Assembly: GCA_007258455.2 (NCBI GenBank)
Contig: VDFB02270651.1
Location: 700,968,217-701,032,216, forward strand
Length of the DNA: 64,000 nucleotides
Direction: 5' to 3'
From: Sequoia sempervirens
Lineage: Eukaryota > Streptophyta > Pinopsida > Cupressales > Cupressaceae
Shown: positions 10,550 through 22,081 of the stretch, piece by piece
Position numbering within the stretch: the first letter of the stretch is position 1
How the letters are laid out: each line of letters opens with the position of its first letter
Position numbers and translations under genes: made by a program
The notes under the pieces: model-generated
Seen by the model: the letters and a program-made list of their open reading frames with translations, nothing else
Told to the model about the DNA's origin: nothing
Databases searched by the model: none

Positions 10550-10773
10550 ATTTGGAAAAAATATTTTCACCCAATAGAGGGTAACTAAGATGAATGAACT
10601 CGTTCGTATTTGAGAATTCATTTTAGGTTTTATATTGGTGAAACTTATGTGTATCAGACGCATGCTCCACACCCTAATTTTGAAACGGCATCCCTGTCCC
10701 TGTACTCATTAGGCTCTGAATATTTAAAGCCATAAAGAGTATTCTAAAAATTGAAAAAACAAAAATGAAATAC

Positions 10774-10863
10774 CTGAAAACGCTGAGGAAAGGTGGTGGA
10801 AATGGAGCCTCCGAACAGAGGGCGCTCAAAACAGGGTTCCGCGGGCACGGCCAAGTCCGGCAT
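10774..10863 (-). CDS. MOG1: Likely exon 1 of MOG1/RANGRF-family Ran-binding protein
   Basis: The minus strand gives exactly 30 codons from ATG (10863) to a consensus donor CAG|GTATTT (10774/10773). The peptide contains ERPLFGGSISTTFPQRFQ. This matches the conserved start of plant MOG1 proteins (pattern PLFGG-ISTTFP-RFQ, known from Arabidopsis and, more loosely, human RANGRF and yeast Mog1), which bind Ran GTPase and aid nuclear transport. In the family the next block begins DVS; I did not find it downstream on this strand, so later exons are either beyond a long intron or lost. A TATA box sits 82 bases upstream, which argues for a real gene start. The identification rests on recall of the family; one exon only. 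Confidence 0.65.
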
Positions 10864-10944
10864 TTTTTTGTTTTGCTCTTATTTTTCTCCAGCTCGCTCT
10901 GGATAATTTAAATTCCTAGTAGACGATGCTGCTTGCGTAGTGGG

Positions 10945-10952
10945 TATTTATA
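10945..10952 (-). promoter_or_regulatory. TATA box of MOG1-like gene
   Basis: TATAAATA on the minus strand, followed on that strand by about 80 bases of leader before the ATG at 10863. Spacing suits a start of transcription near 10915-10920. Confidence 0.5.
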
Positions 10953-11341
10953 GACTTAAACTTGCGGAGAATATACGCTAACTCGATTTTGGTTTTTAAA
11001 ATTTAACGGCTTCGTTGACCACTTTCACTTGCGTAGCCACCACGGAAAGGGGTAGTAATATAGTTCAATTTGTATTTAGCATAGTCTACCTATATATCTT
11101 CAAAATAATCTAGGTATATAAACTAGTTTAGTTATCTTATAGAATAATCTATCTAAATTACGTCGAAAGATATCTTTACATGGAGCATATTGATTGTTGA
11201 GAGTATTGATATTATTCATCACTCATCCATCATGTCTATATTATTTTTTGTATGCATAAGTTTTTTTTTTTTCAAACAATTTACTGTAAGGAAAATGAAT
11301 TATTAATTAAAAGTAGAAAATGTCAATAGTCAAATAAGATA

Positions 11342-11610
11342 GAATGTATTTTATTTTTACAAATATTGATTGTATTGAAACATAGTATAGAATTTACATT
11401 TGTTAGTTACATAGATTTTTTTAATAACAATTGCATGCAAGGCTTGCACAAATGTAACAATTAGTGTAGAATACTATAATATTGAATTTCGCTTGGTAGA
11501 ATAGAATATAAGGTACAACATTTGAAATATATTGAAATAATGTTGAATGCATTTTATTTTTATAAATGTTGATTGTATTGAAAATATTAGAATAGAATTT
11601 ACATTAGTTA
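11342..11610. repeat. Two 65-bp direct repeats, offset about 203 bp
   Basis: GAATG(T/C)ATTTTATTTTTA with the following ATTGTATTGAAA and AGAATTTACATT recurs at 11342-11406 and 11545-11610, with several differences. It lies just outside the helicase end of the Helitron, so it may be part of its 3' non-coding end. Confidence 0.7.
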
Positions 11611-11694
11611 ATTTCTAAGGCTTTAGGCCTATTTTCTTCTGCTTTTCTGTTTGAAATTTATTTTCCTCTCTTCATTCTTTCATATCTGTCAAAT

Positions 11695-13259
11695 CTAAAA
11701 GGAGGTATAATGTGGATTCCTTGTATAGACTTGACACGAGAAATTCCCACAAATGTTAATCTTGTTCTTTATGTTAGTCCTATATCGATTGTTGATTTTT
11801 GAAGAGTTAGACCTTGTGTTTTGTGTATTGTTAGTGCCCAAGCTAATCTTAAAGGTATTTGGATTGTGCTTCCTCGTTGAATTGGTGTGATTGACAGTAA
11901 ATGGGTCTTCAATATCGAAAGGTACCCCAGAGTAATTGTCGATTTTGACCAATACATATGTTGGTGGTTGTGGTGGTTTTGTTCCTGGTTTGTATACAAT
12001 CTTTTGAACCAATCTGAGAGCTCCATTTACAAGTCCTACTTATATTCACATATTTGATGTTAACATAACTCTTGCATTTACACTCAATAGTAACTCAATA
12101 TCTAGTTCATCATCTGCATTATCTTCTGCTAAACTATTACCACCATTTTTGGTTGGAATGTTGCGTGCAACTGGTTTTGCCAATGAGTATATTTTTTTCC
12201 TATTGTGGATGTGAACATTTTCATTTGTTGCAAACAAATGATCATTGTTTTCAAAGTCTTCATTGGTTGTTGTATCAAGTCTTGTATTAGATCTTGTCAT
12301 TAGAATTTCCCAGTCTTCTATAGTAGGGTTTGCATCTTTAATGTTTGCTAGCAGTTGACGAAATCTTTGTTGATCATTGTTTAATCCATCTTGTCTATAA
12401 ATGTGATCTAAAGTAATTACATTTGTGAATTCTTCCCACGATATTCTAGCTCACCTTTTGCTGCTATATGTTGGTCTATCATTAATAGGTGGTAACTGTC
12501 TGAGGTCTCCAACCAAAATCAATGATATTCCTTAAAGCAATTTATAAATATTGTGTTGTTAATTATTTTTGATAAAAACTCAATTGTAGTACATATAAAA
12601 TAAATTTTGCTAAAGGGAATAATATATGGTGTTTTATTTTTTATTGAGATGCATATTGCAAAGTTTTGATATGAATTTTGTGGAAAAGTTTGACGAAGGT
12701 GACAATCTATGTTTTCAAGCAATTTTTCACCTAGAAAGCTCATTTCATCAATCAATATGTATCGGATATGTGCCAAATCCTAGTGAAAATGTGTTAATCA
12801 TGTTCCTTAAAGTTATTTGAAGTCTCTTATTGGAATTTTCAATTTTGAATGAATAGTTGATGCTCCAATATTAAATGTTGCTACTCCTGTTGGTGCGAGT
12901 AGAAGAAGGGGAGATTGATTTGGCATTGAAGCTTTCTGAAGTGCTTCTTGTATTGCACCTATAACATATGAATTTCCCATTCCTAATGTTCCTTGAATAA
13001 TCATAAACAGTGATGATTTATTCTGATTAGCAGTGTAGTGCGAGAGGATAATATTAACTGCTTTATGTTGTTTATTGCTGAGATTTCCATAGGTAGTAGA
13101 TTCTGATATATTATGATGAATTGCAGAGCTATTATTTTTCCTGGCGTTAATGAAATTTATAGCTTCATATGTGTATTGTTCGCTTTTGAAATATGTATAC
13201 CAATCCGTTTGTTTGTCTAAATCTCTTTTTCCCAACATATCTATCTCTGAAATGTGCAT
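11695..13259 (-). pseudogene. Helitron PIF1-like helicase domain
   Basis: A superfamily 1B helicase, the C-terminal half of the Helitron transposase that unwinds DNA during rolling-circle transposition. In order on the minus strand: the region before Walker A; a degenerate Walker A reading GTLGMGNSYVIG (about 12997-12958), where the invariant Lys of the family's GKS/GKT is Asn; APTGVATFNIGASTIHS; Walker B YILIDEMSF (about 12760-12732), followed by a short AT-rich insertion; GDLRQLPPIND (about 12510-12480); ADDELDIELLLSVNARVMLTSNM (abridged by position: 12110-12046); and the C-terminal LAWALTIHKTQGLTL (about 11880-11800). The frame changes at least three times. The lost Walker lysine predicts no ATPase activity. 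Confidence 0.85.
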
Positions 13260-13424
13260 GTTTTGACCATGTTGTAGCCTTGATATGATTTCCCATTCAT
13301 GCTCTGTAGTAGTATGTTGGATAATATTACTATCTTCTAATTGTGAATCATTATTGTCTTCAGTACTTTTTGTAATTGTTCTTTGCTCAACATACCATTG
13401 ATTATAGTTGAAGTTTTCCCAATT

Positions 13425-15361
13425 TTATATTATTGAATCATTGTTATGACCAATATCCCTGCTAATGTCACTAAATGGTTTGTAGAGTAGCAATTCTGAG
13501 AAGCAATAATCGAACCATTTGTTTGACTCTCTTGCTGGAATTGATATAAATTTAGGAAATACTCGTATAATAGCTGAGTTTTTCCTTGGATTCCATTTGA
13601 TTTCATTTTTGCGCTTAGCATTATATATCCATGATTTTGCTGAATTAATTAATGATACTTCTTCCATGTGTGGGGGACTTATTTTTTACACATAAATGTA
13701 AGATAGTACTTGTTCTTCATTGTTATTATTTTCACGTAATAGCACACATTTGAAAAAATTTGTTGATATATTTAGGTTTATAAATCTCATGTTGCTTTCC
13801 ACTAACGGTAGTTCTAATAACATATGGCTTGTTTCCTGCCCTCCAATGTCCCTTTCTATTATTGTTTCAGTTAGAAGCTTCTTATAAGCTTTTGTAGCAA
13901 GATCATCTGGATTTTCTACATTTGCAAGACATATTAACATTTGTTGGTACATTTCTAAGCTTCTCTCTACTTTTGCTGCATACTTTGCAATGTATTTAAC
14001 CACAAAAAAATTGAAAGAACTGGTTGCCAATCTATATTTGCTCTCTATAGTTGCAAAATGTATCAGTTGTGTGAGTTAAGTCTGTCGTCATTTCGAAGAG
14101 GCTCAAATTTTCTTTCACCAGTTTCTAAATTTTCGTATAATCTTGGTCCTTCTAAATTGAGTGGCCATGGAGTATTATATCTATAAGTCATATTAATACC
14201 ATTTAATTAGTTTTTTAAAATTAATTAGAAAAAAAACATATGGTAGAGTAATGTATATAAATTTTGTTGGAAGACTTACCTGCAAATCATTTTTCCCTTT
14301 TTTTCCTGTAGGCATGCACCTTTTCTACAAATTGTATGTCTTTGTACACTGTTTGCTATCTCCTCATAATCCTTTTCTACATCTGTTTCTGCAAGTTGCC
14401 TTGTGTTTTTGAGACATGGATGAATAGCATTATCTTGGAATGCCTGCAATAGGAAGTTGAATTATTTTTTTATATTAGATGGTTTGAAGAAATGTATTTA
14501 CATGTTTTTTTTTTGCATATAAAAAATGTACATGTAAATTTTGTCCAGTTGTAGTATGTCGAGGATTCCATGCATAAACAATGTAGTTGAAGTACATTTA
14601 TGTTGCATTTCATTGTTCATTGTTGGACCAATCAATAGCATCCATGTTTGGCACTCCATGTATCCATAGAAATTCATGTGTGTGTGTTGATCCTCTATGT
14701 TGCCACTCATATCTGGACCAATAATCTTTAACATTAATTCCTTTTTGAAGGATTTATTTTTGGAAATGAGAGTGGCGTAAGTGCATGTATTGTGCTACTA
14801 TATGAGGGTTGTCGATAATATTTTGTTTTTGCCAAAGTTGTGCATGTCGTGGATCTGTTGGTTGTGTTCCTGGCATTAGTGCATGTAAATCTGGTCAATA
14901 CAAGTTTGTTGCACTCAATGTATAGAATATTGTAGGTGTACCAATTTGATGTAGCATGTCTATCAATTATGCATGACATTTTGTCCAATATGATCTTGTG
15001 CCTCTTAAAGAAGTTCCATATCGTATCAATCTATCTGCAAGATATGATGTTGGTGTTGTTCTCATATGATCACATCGCTCTTGTATAGTGATTGGCATAT
15101 CATGGATGTTTCTTTTCACAAAAAATGCAGTAGATGTTTGTGCTTGATGCCTCATTATCATATTTGACATATAATATCAGAATCATGGATGTTTTGCAAA
15201 GCGACCATCTTTGTATCGAAATAGGTGCTTTACATATTCATGAAGATGTATTTGTTTTATTCGTGGCTCTAACCAATCACATATACCATCAGGAAACAAA
15301 GTTGGAAATGCCATATCAAGTAATCCTTATGTCACATATTCCTTTATTGGAGATGAACTAA
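13425..15361 (-). pseudogene. Helitron Rep (HUH) endonuclease domain
   Basis: Corresponds to the Helitron_like_N family that nicks and joins DNA in rolling-circle transposition. The minus strand reads AQTSTAFFVKRNIHDMPI and SYLADRLIRYGTSLRGTRSYW (15125-14985), both typical of plant Helitrons. The metal-binding motif 2 reads GSTHTHEFLW (about 14692-14668), so the His-X-His pair is kept. Motif 3 reads VVKYIAKYAAKVE (about 14004-13970), with both candidate catalytic tyrosines kept. Coding runs in three frames with stops, for example between 14030 and 14500. Catalytic residues outlive the frame, which suggests inactivation by scattered late mutations. Confidence 0.85.
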
Positions 15362-15584
15362 TTGTTGGCCAATCAATAATTGATGTTGGATTTGTATTTG
15401 GGTTGTTAACCCATGCATGAATCAACTCCATTTATGTTTGTTCATTAGGTGTTTGATAAGCCATTGATGTAGTGTGATCAATGATATCACCTTCGTCAAT
15501 ATCCATCATTTGTCCAAGAATCAAAGTTTCATTTGTATCTGCATCTAATTCAATATGCACTGTTTGTAGTTGATGAAAAATATT

Positions 15585-16088
15585 TTAATCACAGTTTGAA
15601 GATAAATTGTGCAAAGCATTTGGATCAATTGTGACATAGGAGTAAAATTTTCCATGCATTATTTTGTATTGCAACACTTTATAAACATGATCTTTGTTCA
15701 CTGTGAAATGATAATTAGTGCCACATTGATCTTTCCTTTGAACTATTATGATTGGAAAATCTGTAATAGAATGGGGCAATTTTTTTGCTATGTGTTCAAT
15801 ATGTTGTGGAAAGCTTATAGAGTGTCCTCTATATTTATACTGACCACCTCTTGCATGTGTGACTTGCAGAATTGGGCTTACGCGAGCGATTAAAATTTCT
15901 TCTACTTGCGTGAGTTTTGATAATTCTTGTGATTGTTCTCCTAGATTCATATTATTTGTAGCTGAAAATCTATTCACCTCTTTCTTGTTTGCATCTATTG
16001 CAAATAGGGCCCTGTTCTGTTTGATATGTTTTAATTTCGATATAACATTCTTCACAAATATGATAAATTGATGGGGATTTGTATGCAT
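15585..16088 (-). pseudogene. Helitron DUF6570-like domain
   Basis: A 167-codon open stretch with LSKLTQVEEILIARVSPIL and HARGGQYKYRGHSISFPQ, the block that precedes the Rep domain in plant Helitron transposases (DUF6570 family by recall). Its molecular role is not established. It is continuous with the N-terminal part at 16446-16089, which holds several stops. Confidence 0.8.
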
Positions 16089-16446
16089 CTAAATGCTTTC
16101 AGAATAGCATTTCCATATGTTTGAAGTCAGTTGCAAGAAACCCATTTGGATTAATTATTGTTTGAACATTTGACTTTGAACCACAGTGGGAGTCATTTTC
16201 CTATTCAAAGCTATCCATGTTTATATTTCCTTCCCCTATATTTTCTGATTGTGAATGTTGTATATTTAATTGTAATTTTTTCCTAGCATATCTTATTCTA
16301 TTTGCTTCATTCCTTTTTTTCCTTTGTTCATCTCTTTCTGCGTCAGTCATTTTCTGCCATTGTTGTTTTCTATATTCTCTTTGGTATTCTTTTTTATATT
16401 GTTTCCTTTGTTCTTCAGATTGAAATTATTTCTTTGGACGTCCCAT
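16089..16446 (-). pseudogene. N terminus of Helitron Rep-helicase, basic coiled region
   Basis: The minus-strand ATG at 16446 gives MGRPKK followed at once by a TAA, then a highly charged stretch (EEQRKQYKKEYQREYRKQQW ... DAERDEQRKKRNEANRIRYA) and a later TAG. MGRPKK with Arg/Lys/Gln-rich sequence is a usual start for plant Helitron transposases. The stop at codon 7 would remove the whole protein unless a downstream start were used. Confidence 0.7.
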
Positions 16447-16639
16447 ATCTAATAAACAAAAATCAATCCTATAAAATTTATTGAGTATGAAAGGAGAAAT
16501 ATAATAACACTTTATGAAATACAGTTTACTATTGATTTGTAATTTAGTGTACAATGAAAAGAATGCTTCAAAATTAAATTGTAAATACATTTAGAAAGTC
16601 AGTTGGAAAGCATTCTTAAAATCCATTGAACTATGATTC

Positions 16640-16870
16640 TGTTGAAATCTTAAAAAAATTGACATGTACAAAAAACATAGCTATAGAATTAAATACAATT
16701 ATATACATATATATGAGAATTAATGTATAGAGAAGATATCTTAAGAGAGATATATGATTGAAAATACATTTGTGTTTTACAGAGTATGTGTATAGGAGTT
16801 ATTAACATGTATGAAACCCTATACATGGGTATTGTTGAAATACATTAGTTATGGTTCAAGAATATTTTAA
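16640..16870. repeat. Helitron intron/UTR repeat, copy B
   Basis: Shares AGATAT, AATACATTNGTGTTTTACA, GTATGT and GTTATTAACATG blocks, in order, with 17300-17480 and with 21850-22040. See the copy at 17290. Confidence 0.65.
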
Positions 16871-17214
16871 ACTGTTCAATAATTTGGTGTGATAATCCTT
16901 GCTCATACTTTGCGTCAAGGTACAGTTCTTTTATAAATCGACTGAATCTTGCAAATTTACAAGATGTATGATGGAATAGTTGTGCAAGATCTTTGATTTC
17001 ATGTACTTCTTCTTCTTCAACATCGACAATATGATAAGTTGCTTCTTCAATTTCTTTGATAATCTTGTCAGAATGTTCACATATTGATTTGATTAATTTC
17101 TAGATTGGTGTTTTGATGTCAACATTTGAGTTCAAAGAGTCATCAGGCCTGACTATTATTGGACTTGTTACTGAGTTGTACGATTCGTTTTCTTCAGCAT
17201 CGATATTGTCCATG
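16870..17214 (-). CDS. Small acidic, coiled-coil Helitron exon (copy A)
   Basis: A polypyrimidine tract and acceptor (CTTTCCTTTTAG|ATC, about 17214) precede ATGGACAATATC at 17211. The minus-strand peptide starts MDNIDAEENESYNSVTSPII and continues through one in-frame TAG into IIKEIEEATYHIVDVEEEEV, then a Phe/Arg/Lys-rich tail. It lies just downstream of the RPA gene on the same strand. Splicing from AAG|GTTCTA near the RPA 3' end would append it to RPA; otherwise it is its own exon. A second copy lies at 22082-22408. I know no named domain. The conservation of start, acidic centre and splice acceptor in both copies argues that it was once coding. Confidence 0.5.
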
Positions 17215-17289
17215 ATCTAAAAGGAAAGAAAACAAAATTAATATGGAGATTTTAATTTACATTGAATGTATTTGAAAGAATATGTATAA

Positions 17290-17480
17290 CAACCATAAAT
17301 GTATGTTGAACATTTTTACAAAAAGTATACAATTGTATACATATATGACAAGTAATGTACAAAGAACATGTCTTCAGAGACATTTAATTGACAATACATT
17401 AGTGTCTTACAAAGTATGTACACATGAAGTATTAACATGATTCAAAACACTATACATGGGTGTGTTTCAAATACACAAAT
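17290..17480. repeat. Helitron intron/UTR repeat, copy A
   Basis: Contains TATACAATTGTATACATATA, ACAATACATTAGTGTCTTAC, AAAGTATGTACACATGA and ATTAACATG, then a TATACATGGGTG end. The same order recurs at 16680-16850 and, as two adjoining partial units, at 21840-22040. Confidence 0.65.
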
Positions 17481-17521
17481 GTTTACAAGTTTTTTTTGCT
17501 CAAAATATGAAAGCCCCAAAT

Positions 17522-18909
17522 TTAAGCAATTGAATCTAATAGAACCTTGCTTTCAAATGAATAATCAAAGTCCTCTGTTTTTATGAGTGTGCACTTTAAC
17601 CTTTCTTCATTGTTGTAAGTCTCTTTTTTCACTTGGAGTATGAATATATATTTCTTGAAGAGTACTTTGCGGATAATGTTTGCAAACTTCAAATCATCTT
17701 GATCCTTTTGCTTCAATGTATACAATTCATTTGTTGTTACACCCATAATTTATTCTCCTACTTTTTCAAAAGTTGTAGCCCAAGTTGAACCTATATGATA
17801 TTGCAGTTGGCATTGAAGGAGATATCTATAATCACAATTACTAAAAATCTCATCACATTTTTTACAATACCAATTATCATTTCCATTTTTCTGCACCTTT
17901 TTTTTGCACATCTTACCTCCAGTCTCCAAGGGGCAAGCAATGTAATAGAAATTATCATACTTGATGAAAGATAATGTAGCTTTAAGTAACATCCATGTAG
18001 TTGTATCACATATAGAAAGTTGTTGACCTTTTATTTCTTCCACTGTTTTTTGCATTAAAGTTTGATTAACAAATGAATTCTCCTTTGTAATAGAGGTAGA
18101 AGTGAAGTTTTTTCCTTCTGTATTAAACCAAGATTTCAACTATTCTGACTCTAGAAGATTTGGATTTATTAGAAGTTGTGTTGTGCTAATTATGCCCAAA
18201 GATTTTCCACCATAGTCACTTAGTCTTGCGACCTTTACAACAAGAGTTGTTAAAATTCCTGATTCACATAAGTGTTGAAGTTCTTGACCTTCCTTGTTGC
18301 AAAAATCACCCCACATGGTCAAGTCAATTTTGTCTAGTTTGACTTGTCACTAAGTTGAATTGTTTGTTTATGAGTTTGACTGCAATTCTTTCTCAATATT
18401 GTATAACATGGGTTGATTGATAAAACAATACCAATGATATCAACCGTTGAATTGCATTGCATGTCCTTCAATTCATTTATTGATGTGAAATTGAAACAGT
18501 GCTTGGGTATCAATGTATCCTAGTCAATACATGAATGAACAGTGGAATTACTTTGCAACAGTATTTCCCGCTCGTTGTTTGTATTGTTGAATTTTTTATT
18601 TGCAGGTTTCATAGTCCCATTTGATATTATAAAGGCTTTCCCACTTTCTATAGTAAAATAGAATCGCTCTGCAATTACATTGAAACATGTTACTCTTATT
18701 TCACCTCCATTAGAATCAAGCAGATCAAATGAAAAAACTTTTCCTTCTCCATTTGCATTTTTGAAGTGGTGAAGTTGTTTCATAGTCACTCTAGCTTTTA
18801 TTGTCCATCTACTCTGGTAAGGATTCAAAGTTTTAATAGGAATGATTCTTTTAGGAGCTTGATTTTCTGAAGTAGTTTTGTGATCAAATGTATTGTTCGA
18901 AGTTTCCAT
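17522..18909 (-). pseudogene. RPA1-like single-strand DNA-binding protein of Helitron
   Basis: The minus strand encodes a replication protein A large-subunit homologue, which coats single-stranded DNA and is often carried by plant Helitrons. OB-fold A: PIKTLNPYQSRWTIKARVT to GGEIRVTCFNVIAERF (18850-18680). OB-fold B: after a frameshift near 18330, LTMWGDFCNKEGQEL and GKSLGIISTTQLLINP (18325-18150). OB-fold C with zinc ribbon: CPLETGGKMCKKKV, then WYCKKCDEIF (about 17935-17830), all four cysteines kept, then LLQCQLQYHIGSTWATTF. C-terminal block: FKKYIFILQVKKETYNNE. Stops lie at about 18518 and 18138. No N-terminal RPA70N domain, as usual for Helitron RPAs. Confidence 0.88.
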
Positions 18910-19259
18910 CCCTACATAGCCATAATTTATGGAAAATTGTTATAAATAGAGTACATTAAAGGTATTGTTTTGTTCATTGTGTTCTACAAACAAGTGAATA
19001 AATAAAGACTTATAATTAATGCATTATAATAAAAAAGTATCTACTATTATTTTCTAAATTCATATATAAATAGTAATATATATCATGTGTTAATTAATTT
19101 CATTATATATATTTATAGTAAATATATTTATTAAATTTATAGAAATATATTTCTTTTCCATGTCTAAAGAGAAATTAAACATCAATGAGTAATTTGAATT
19201 GAAATATTTATAGTGAAAATATATCTTGGAAAAATTAAAACAAGTAATTTGAAATGTGT

Positions 19260-19520
19260 ATTGAAGATTTAAAATATAACTAATCAAATCACGTTTTATG
19301 TGATTAAATTAATATGGACAAATGAAATGATAAATACCTTTGTGAACTGTGTCTGATTGTTTGTTTGTGTTTGGGTTGGTAGCTGCAAATCTCAAGAATT
19401 AGAGGTCTGCAAGCAACATTGAAATATAAAGCAAAATATAGAATATTTAAAAAGAAGATTTATAGTTTAACTAATCAAGTAATGTACAAATTTCATTTTT
19501 TTGTAATTCATTATTAGTAA
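19260..19520 (-). other. Helitron leader exon and flanks, copy A
   Basis: A short exon-like block ending ACACAGTTCACAAAG|GTATTTATC (donor near 19337, minus strand), preceded by an acceptor-like CAGCTA. The same block, with the same donor, lies at 23600-23680. Confidence 0.5.
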
Positions 19521-20152
19521 AGACATATTTTTCGTGGCATGTAAAGAAATTTATAATTGCATATATTTAAACATGGTTTGAGTTATTCTACAATTAACTA
19601 AATAAATAAAGACTTATAAATATTATATTATTATAGATCTCTGCACCATAAGATAGCTACAATCCTCCAAGCATTGTTTATCATGAGATGGCAAAGAACC
19701 TGCTTCAACATTTCTATTCTCAATGGAAACCCATTGGAATATAAATTGCTAAAAGAATAAATCAGACAACACTTTTTGGGCATAAGGCTTTTAGCAATGT
19801 GAAGCCAAAATCATGGATCTGGGCATTGAGAGTTCGGAGGTACAAGATCATAGGCATTCACTGCCTAGAGAGTTTGCAGATATATATTCAATGTTTGTGC
19901 AATAGGCTAACAAATGACACTAGACATGTGGCAAAATTGTGGCTTGGCATAACAATATTAAAGCATATTCAAATGTGATCCATTATATAAATCAGAAGAA
20001 TTAAATTGAAGCATAACCTAAATACTACATCAAAAGGCATTCCATAACAATGGCCAATATAAATTCACATTAAATTTTTCATCTTTTCTACAGTGCCTCA
20101 GCATATGGAGCCCATCTATTGGATTAGTCTTCAAAGTATAAATGTTTTCCGA

Positions 20153-20394
20153 GCACATGTAAGCCCAAGATTGAGTAAGCCCATGATTCATCTAGAGCTA
20201 GGTATAAGGCGATTGATAATCATGGGAGGGAGAAATGTCACCATATTGTGATGTAATGATATGAAATACAGTCAAGCACATGTAAGCCCAAGATTGAGTA
20301 AGCCCATGATTCATCCAGAGCTAGGTATAAGGTGAGTGATAATCATGGGAGAAATGTCTCCATATTGTGTTGTAATGATATGGAATACAATCAA
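20153..20394. repeat. 122-bp tandem duplication
   Basis: AGCACATGTAAGCCCAAG and the following text, to AAATGTC-CCATATTGTG-TGTAATGATATG-AATAC, occurs at 20153-20274 and 20275-20394 with a few substitutions and a short indel. Confidence 0.9.
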
Positions 20395-21839
20395 ACCTGA
20401 CCCACTTTTACAAATTGAGTGTCTAAGCCAAGCCAAACATGACCGATGTTTCCAAATTACAAATTTTTAGAATCTAAGCCCAGCATATATAGAATGTTTA
20501 TTAAACATGTTTCAGTGTCCCTGGAACTATCTCAAATTATGTAGATTTATGCAAAGTTGTGAAGAAATTAAATTGTTAAGCAACAAAAAGTACTTTTGTA
20601 AATATCTATATGGAAAGCTCAATGAATTTGGCAAAAGCTATATTTAAATTAAAATGTGCCTAATATTTTCTCAATTGGTTGGAGGTGACTGTAAAAGAAA
20701 AAAATGGAAAGTTTTTTTTTTGGTTTCAATGCTATAATCATTACAGTTTTAAGCTAGTAACTTTGGAAGTAGTGAAAACATAAGCCAATACTATGAAATC
20801 TAATTTCAATGGTAATTTTTTAGAGTGTTATATAAATGAATCATTAGAAATATCTCATGAAGTACAATGCAATAAATTAATGGATTCCTTGGTTGAGCAA
20901 TAAGTGTGTTGCACCCTTACAAAATTGTAAATTATAAAATCTTCAATGTTGGTTTCATCATGTCCTTATGAATAACTCTCTGCTTGTTAAGTTTATTAGA
21001 ATGATTCAACTTAGGAAATAAGGACTAATCTATGTATCATGTTGTTCGTTTGCATATTTTAATATTTTTTTATTTTTTGTATATTTTGAAAAATCTGGTA
21101 GCTTTAGCAAGATTTGGTCTAAAGAATGCACTTCACCACTCCATATGGCTAAAGAAGCATACTAAATATGTCAAAAGCAAGGGTAGCATATGGAAATAAT
21201 TGTAGATAAATATTTAGCACACTAAATATGGCTAAAGTAGCATACAAAATATGTCTAAAGATGTAGATCTTAATTCAACAACATAGATACTGTAGCATTT
21301 GCATTTGATTAGCAGCTACAAGGATAGTCTATCAACCAAAAAATTTCTTCTATTTCTTATAGGGGCATGATGAAATTGATGATTGGTAAAAGGTAAGATT
21401 ATTTCACTTATGTTGTATGTTACTATCAATTTTCAAACCAATCAAGAGAGAAGTTGGGATTGAAGTTTGGTATTCACATGAAATCCATTTGGAAGATATT
21501 CCCATACTTCTTCATTTGTTAGAAATTGGGTGCCTTGGTTTTTTGCTACTGATTTCAGTTGTTGCGAAAAAGGTCAGTCTAAAGTAACATCCTAAATGGT
21601 GTAAACTTACAACTACAAAAGAAACAGTTGTCAAGCACAAGCAAGAGCCAATCAATGCGATTAGAGATAATACATGAAAACAAATAGTATTGGAAGATAT
21701 GAAAACATCCAGAAATTGTACAAAGATTCAAAAAGTTAACACATCATCCAAAAATGCATAACCATCTACATGAATCCAAAGCACTAAAAAATATATTCAT
21801 GAACTTCATTTTTAAACAAAAAATATACAATTATATTCA

Positions 21840-22040
21840 TTTTTTTGTTTATTTGTACAAAGAAGATATCATTGCAGATATCTAATAAATAAAATACAAT
21901 GTTATTTTTCAAAGTATGTACATGTGATATGTATAAGAATTAATATAAAATGAAGATATATTTACTGGTATTTGATGAAGGATATACATTGTTATTCTAC
22001 AAAGTATGTACATATGAGTTATTAACAAAATTAAGGATAT
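21840..22040. repeat. Helitron intron/UTR repeat, two adjoining units (copy C)
   Basis: Two successive units each contain GAAGATAT, a 20-30 base spacer, then ACAATGTTAT or ACATTGTTAT, TTC(T)A(C)AAAGTATGTACAT. The second ends GAGTTATTAAC as copies A and B do. Confidence 0.6.
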
Positions 22041-22081
22041 AATTGTTTATAAAAAGTAAAAATTGTTTAATAATGATGCTG

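Larger units (their letters stand above)
11640..19420 (-). mobile_element. Decayed Helitron with Rep-helicase and RPA genes
   Basis: Reading the minus strand right to left there is a leader exon (donor AAAG|GTATTT near 19337), an RPA1-like gene (18909-17522), a small acidic exon (17214-16870), then one long Rep-helicase gene (16446-11695). RPA together with a RepHel protein is typical of plant Helitrons. All genes carry stops or frameshifts. The canonical termini (5' TC, 3' hairpin plus CTRR, insertion between A and T) could not be fixed; several YYAG words exist at 11.1-11.5 kb, none with a convincing GC-rich hairpin. Limits given are therefore those of recognisable content. Confidence 0.8.
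19521..22080. other. Unassigned stretch between Helitron copies
   Basis: No ORF over about 65 codons worth calling. It holds a 122-bp tandem duplication (20153-20394) and, near its right end, two adjoining units of the Helitron intron repeat (21840-22040). The minus strand around 19900-19640 has a few readable words (LYSNGFPLRIEMLKQVL) that may be an eroded exon; I cannot name it. Confidence 0.4.

Noticed and set aside
11080..11135. Candidate Helitron 3' end (CTAG words after A)
   Set aside because: No GC-rich hairpin precedes any candidate CTRR end, so no terminus is claimed.
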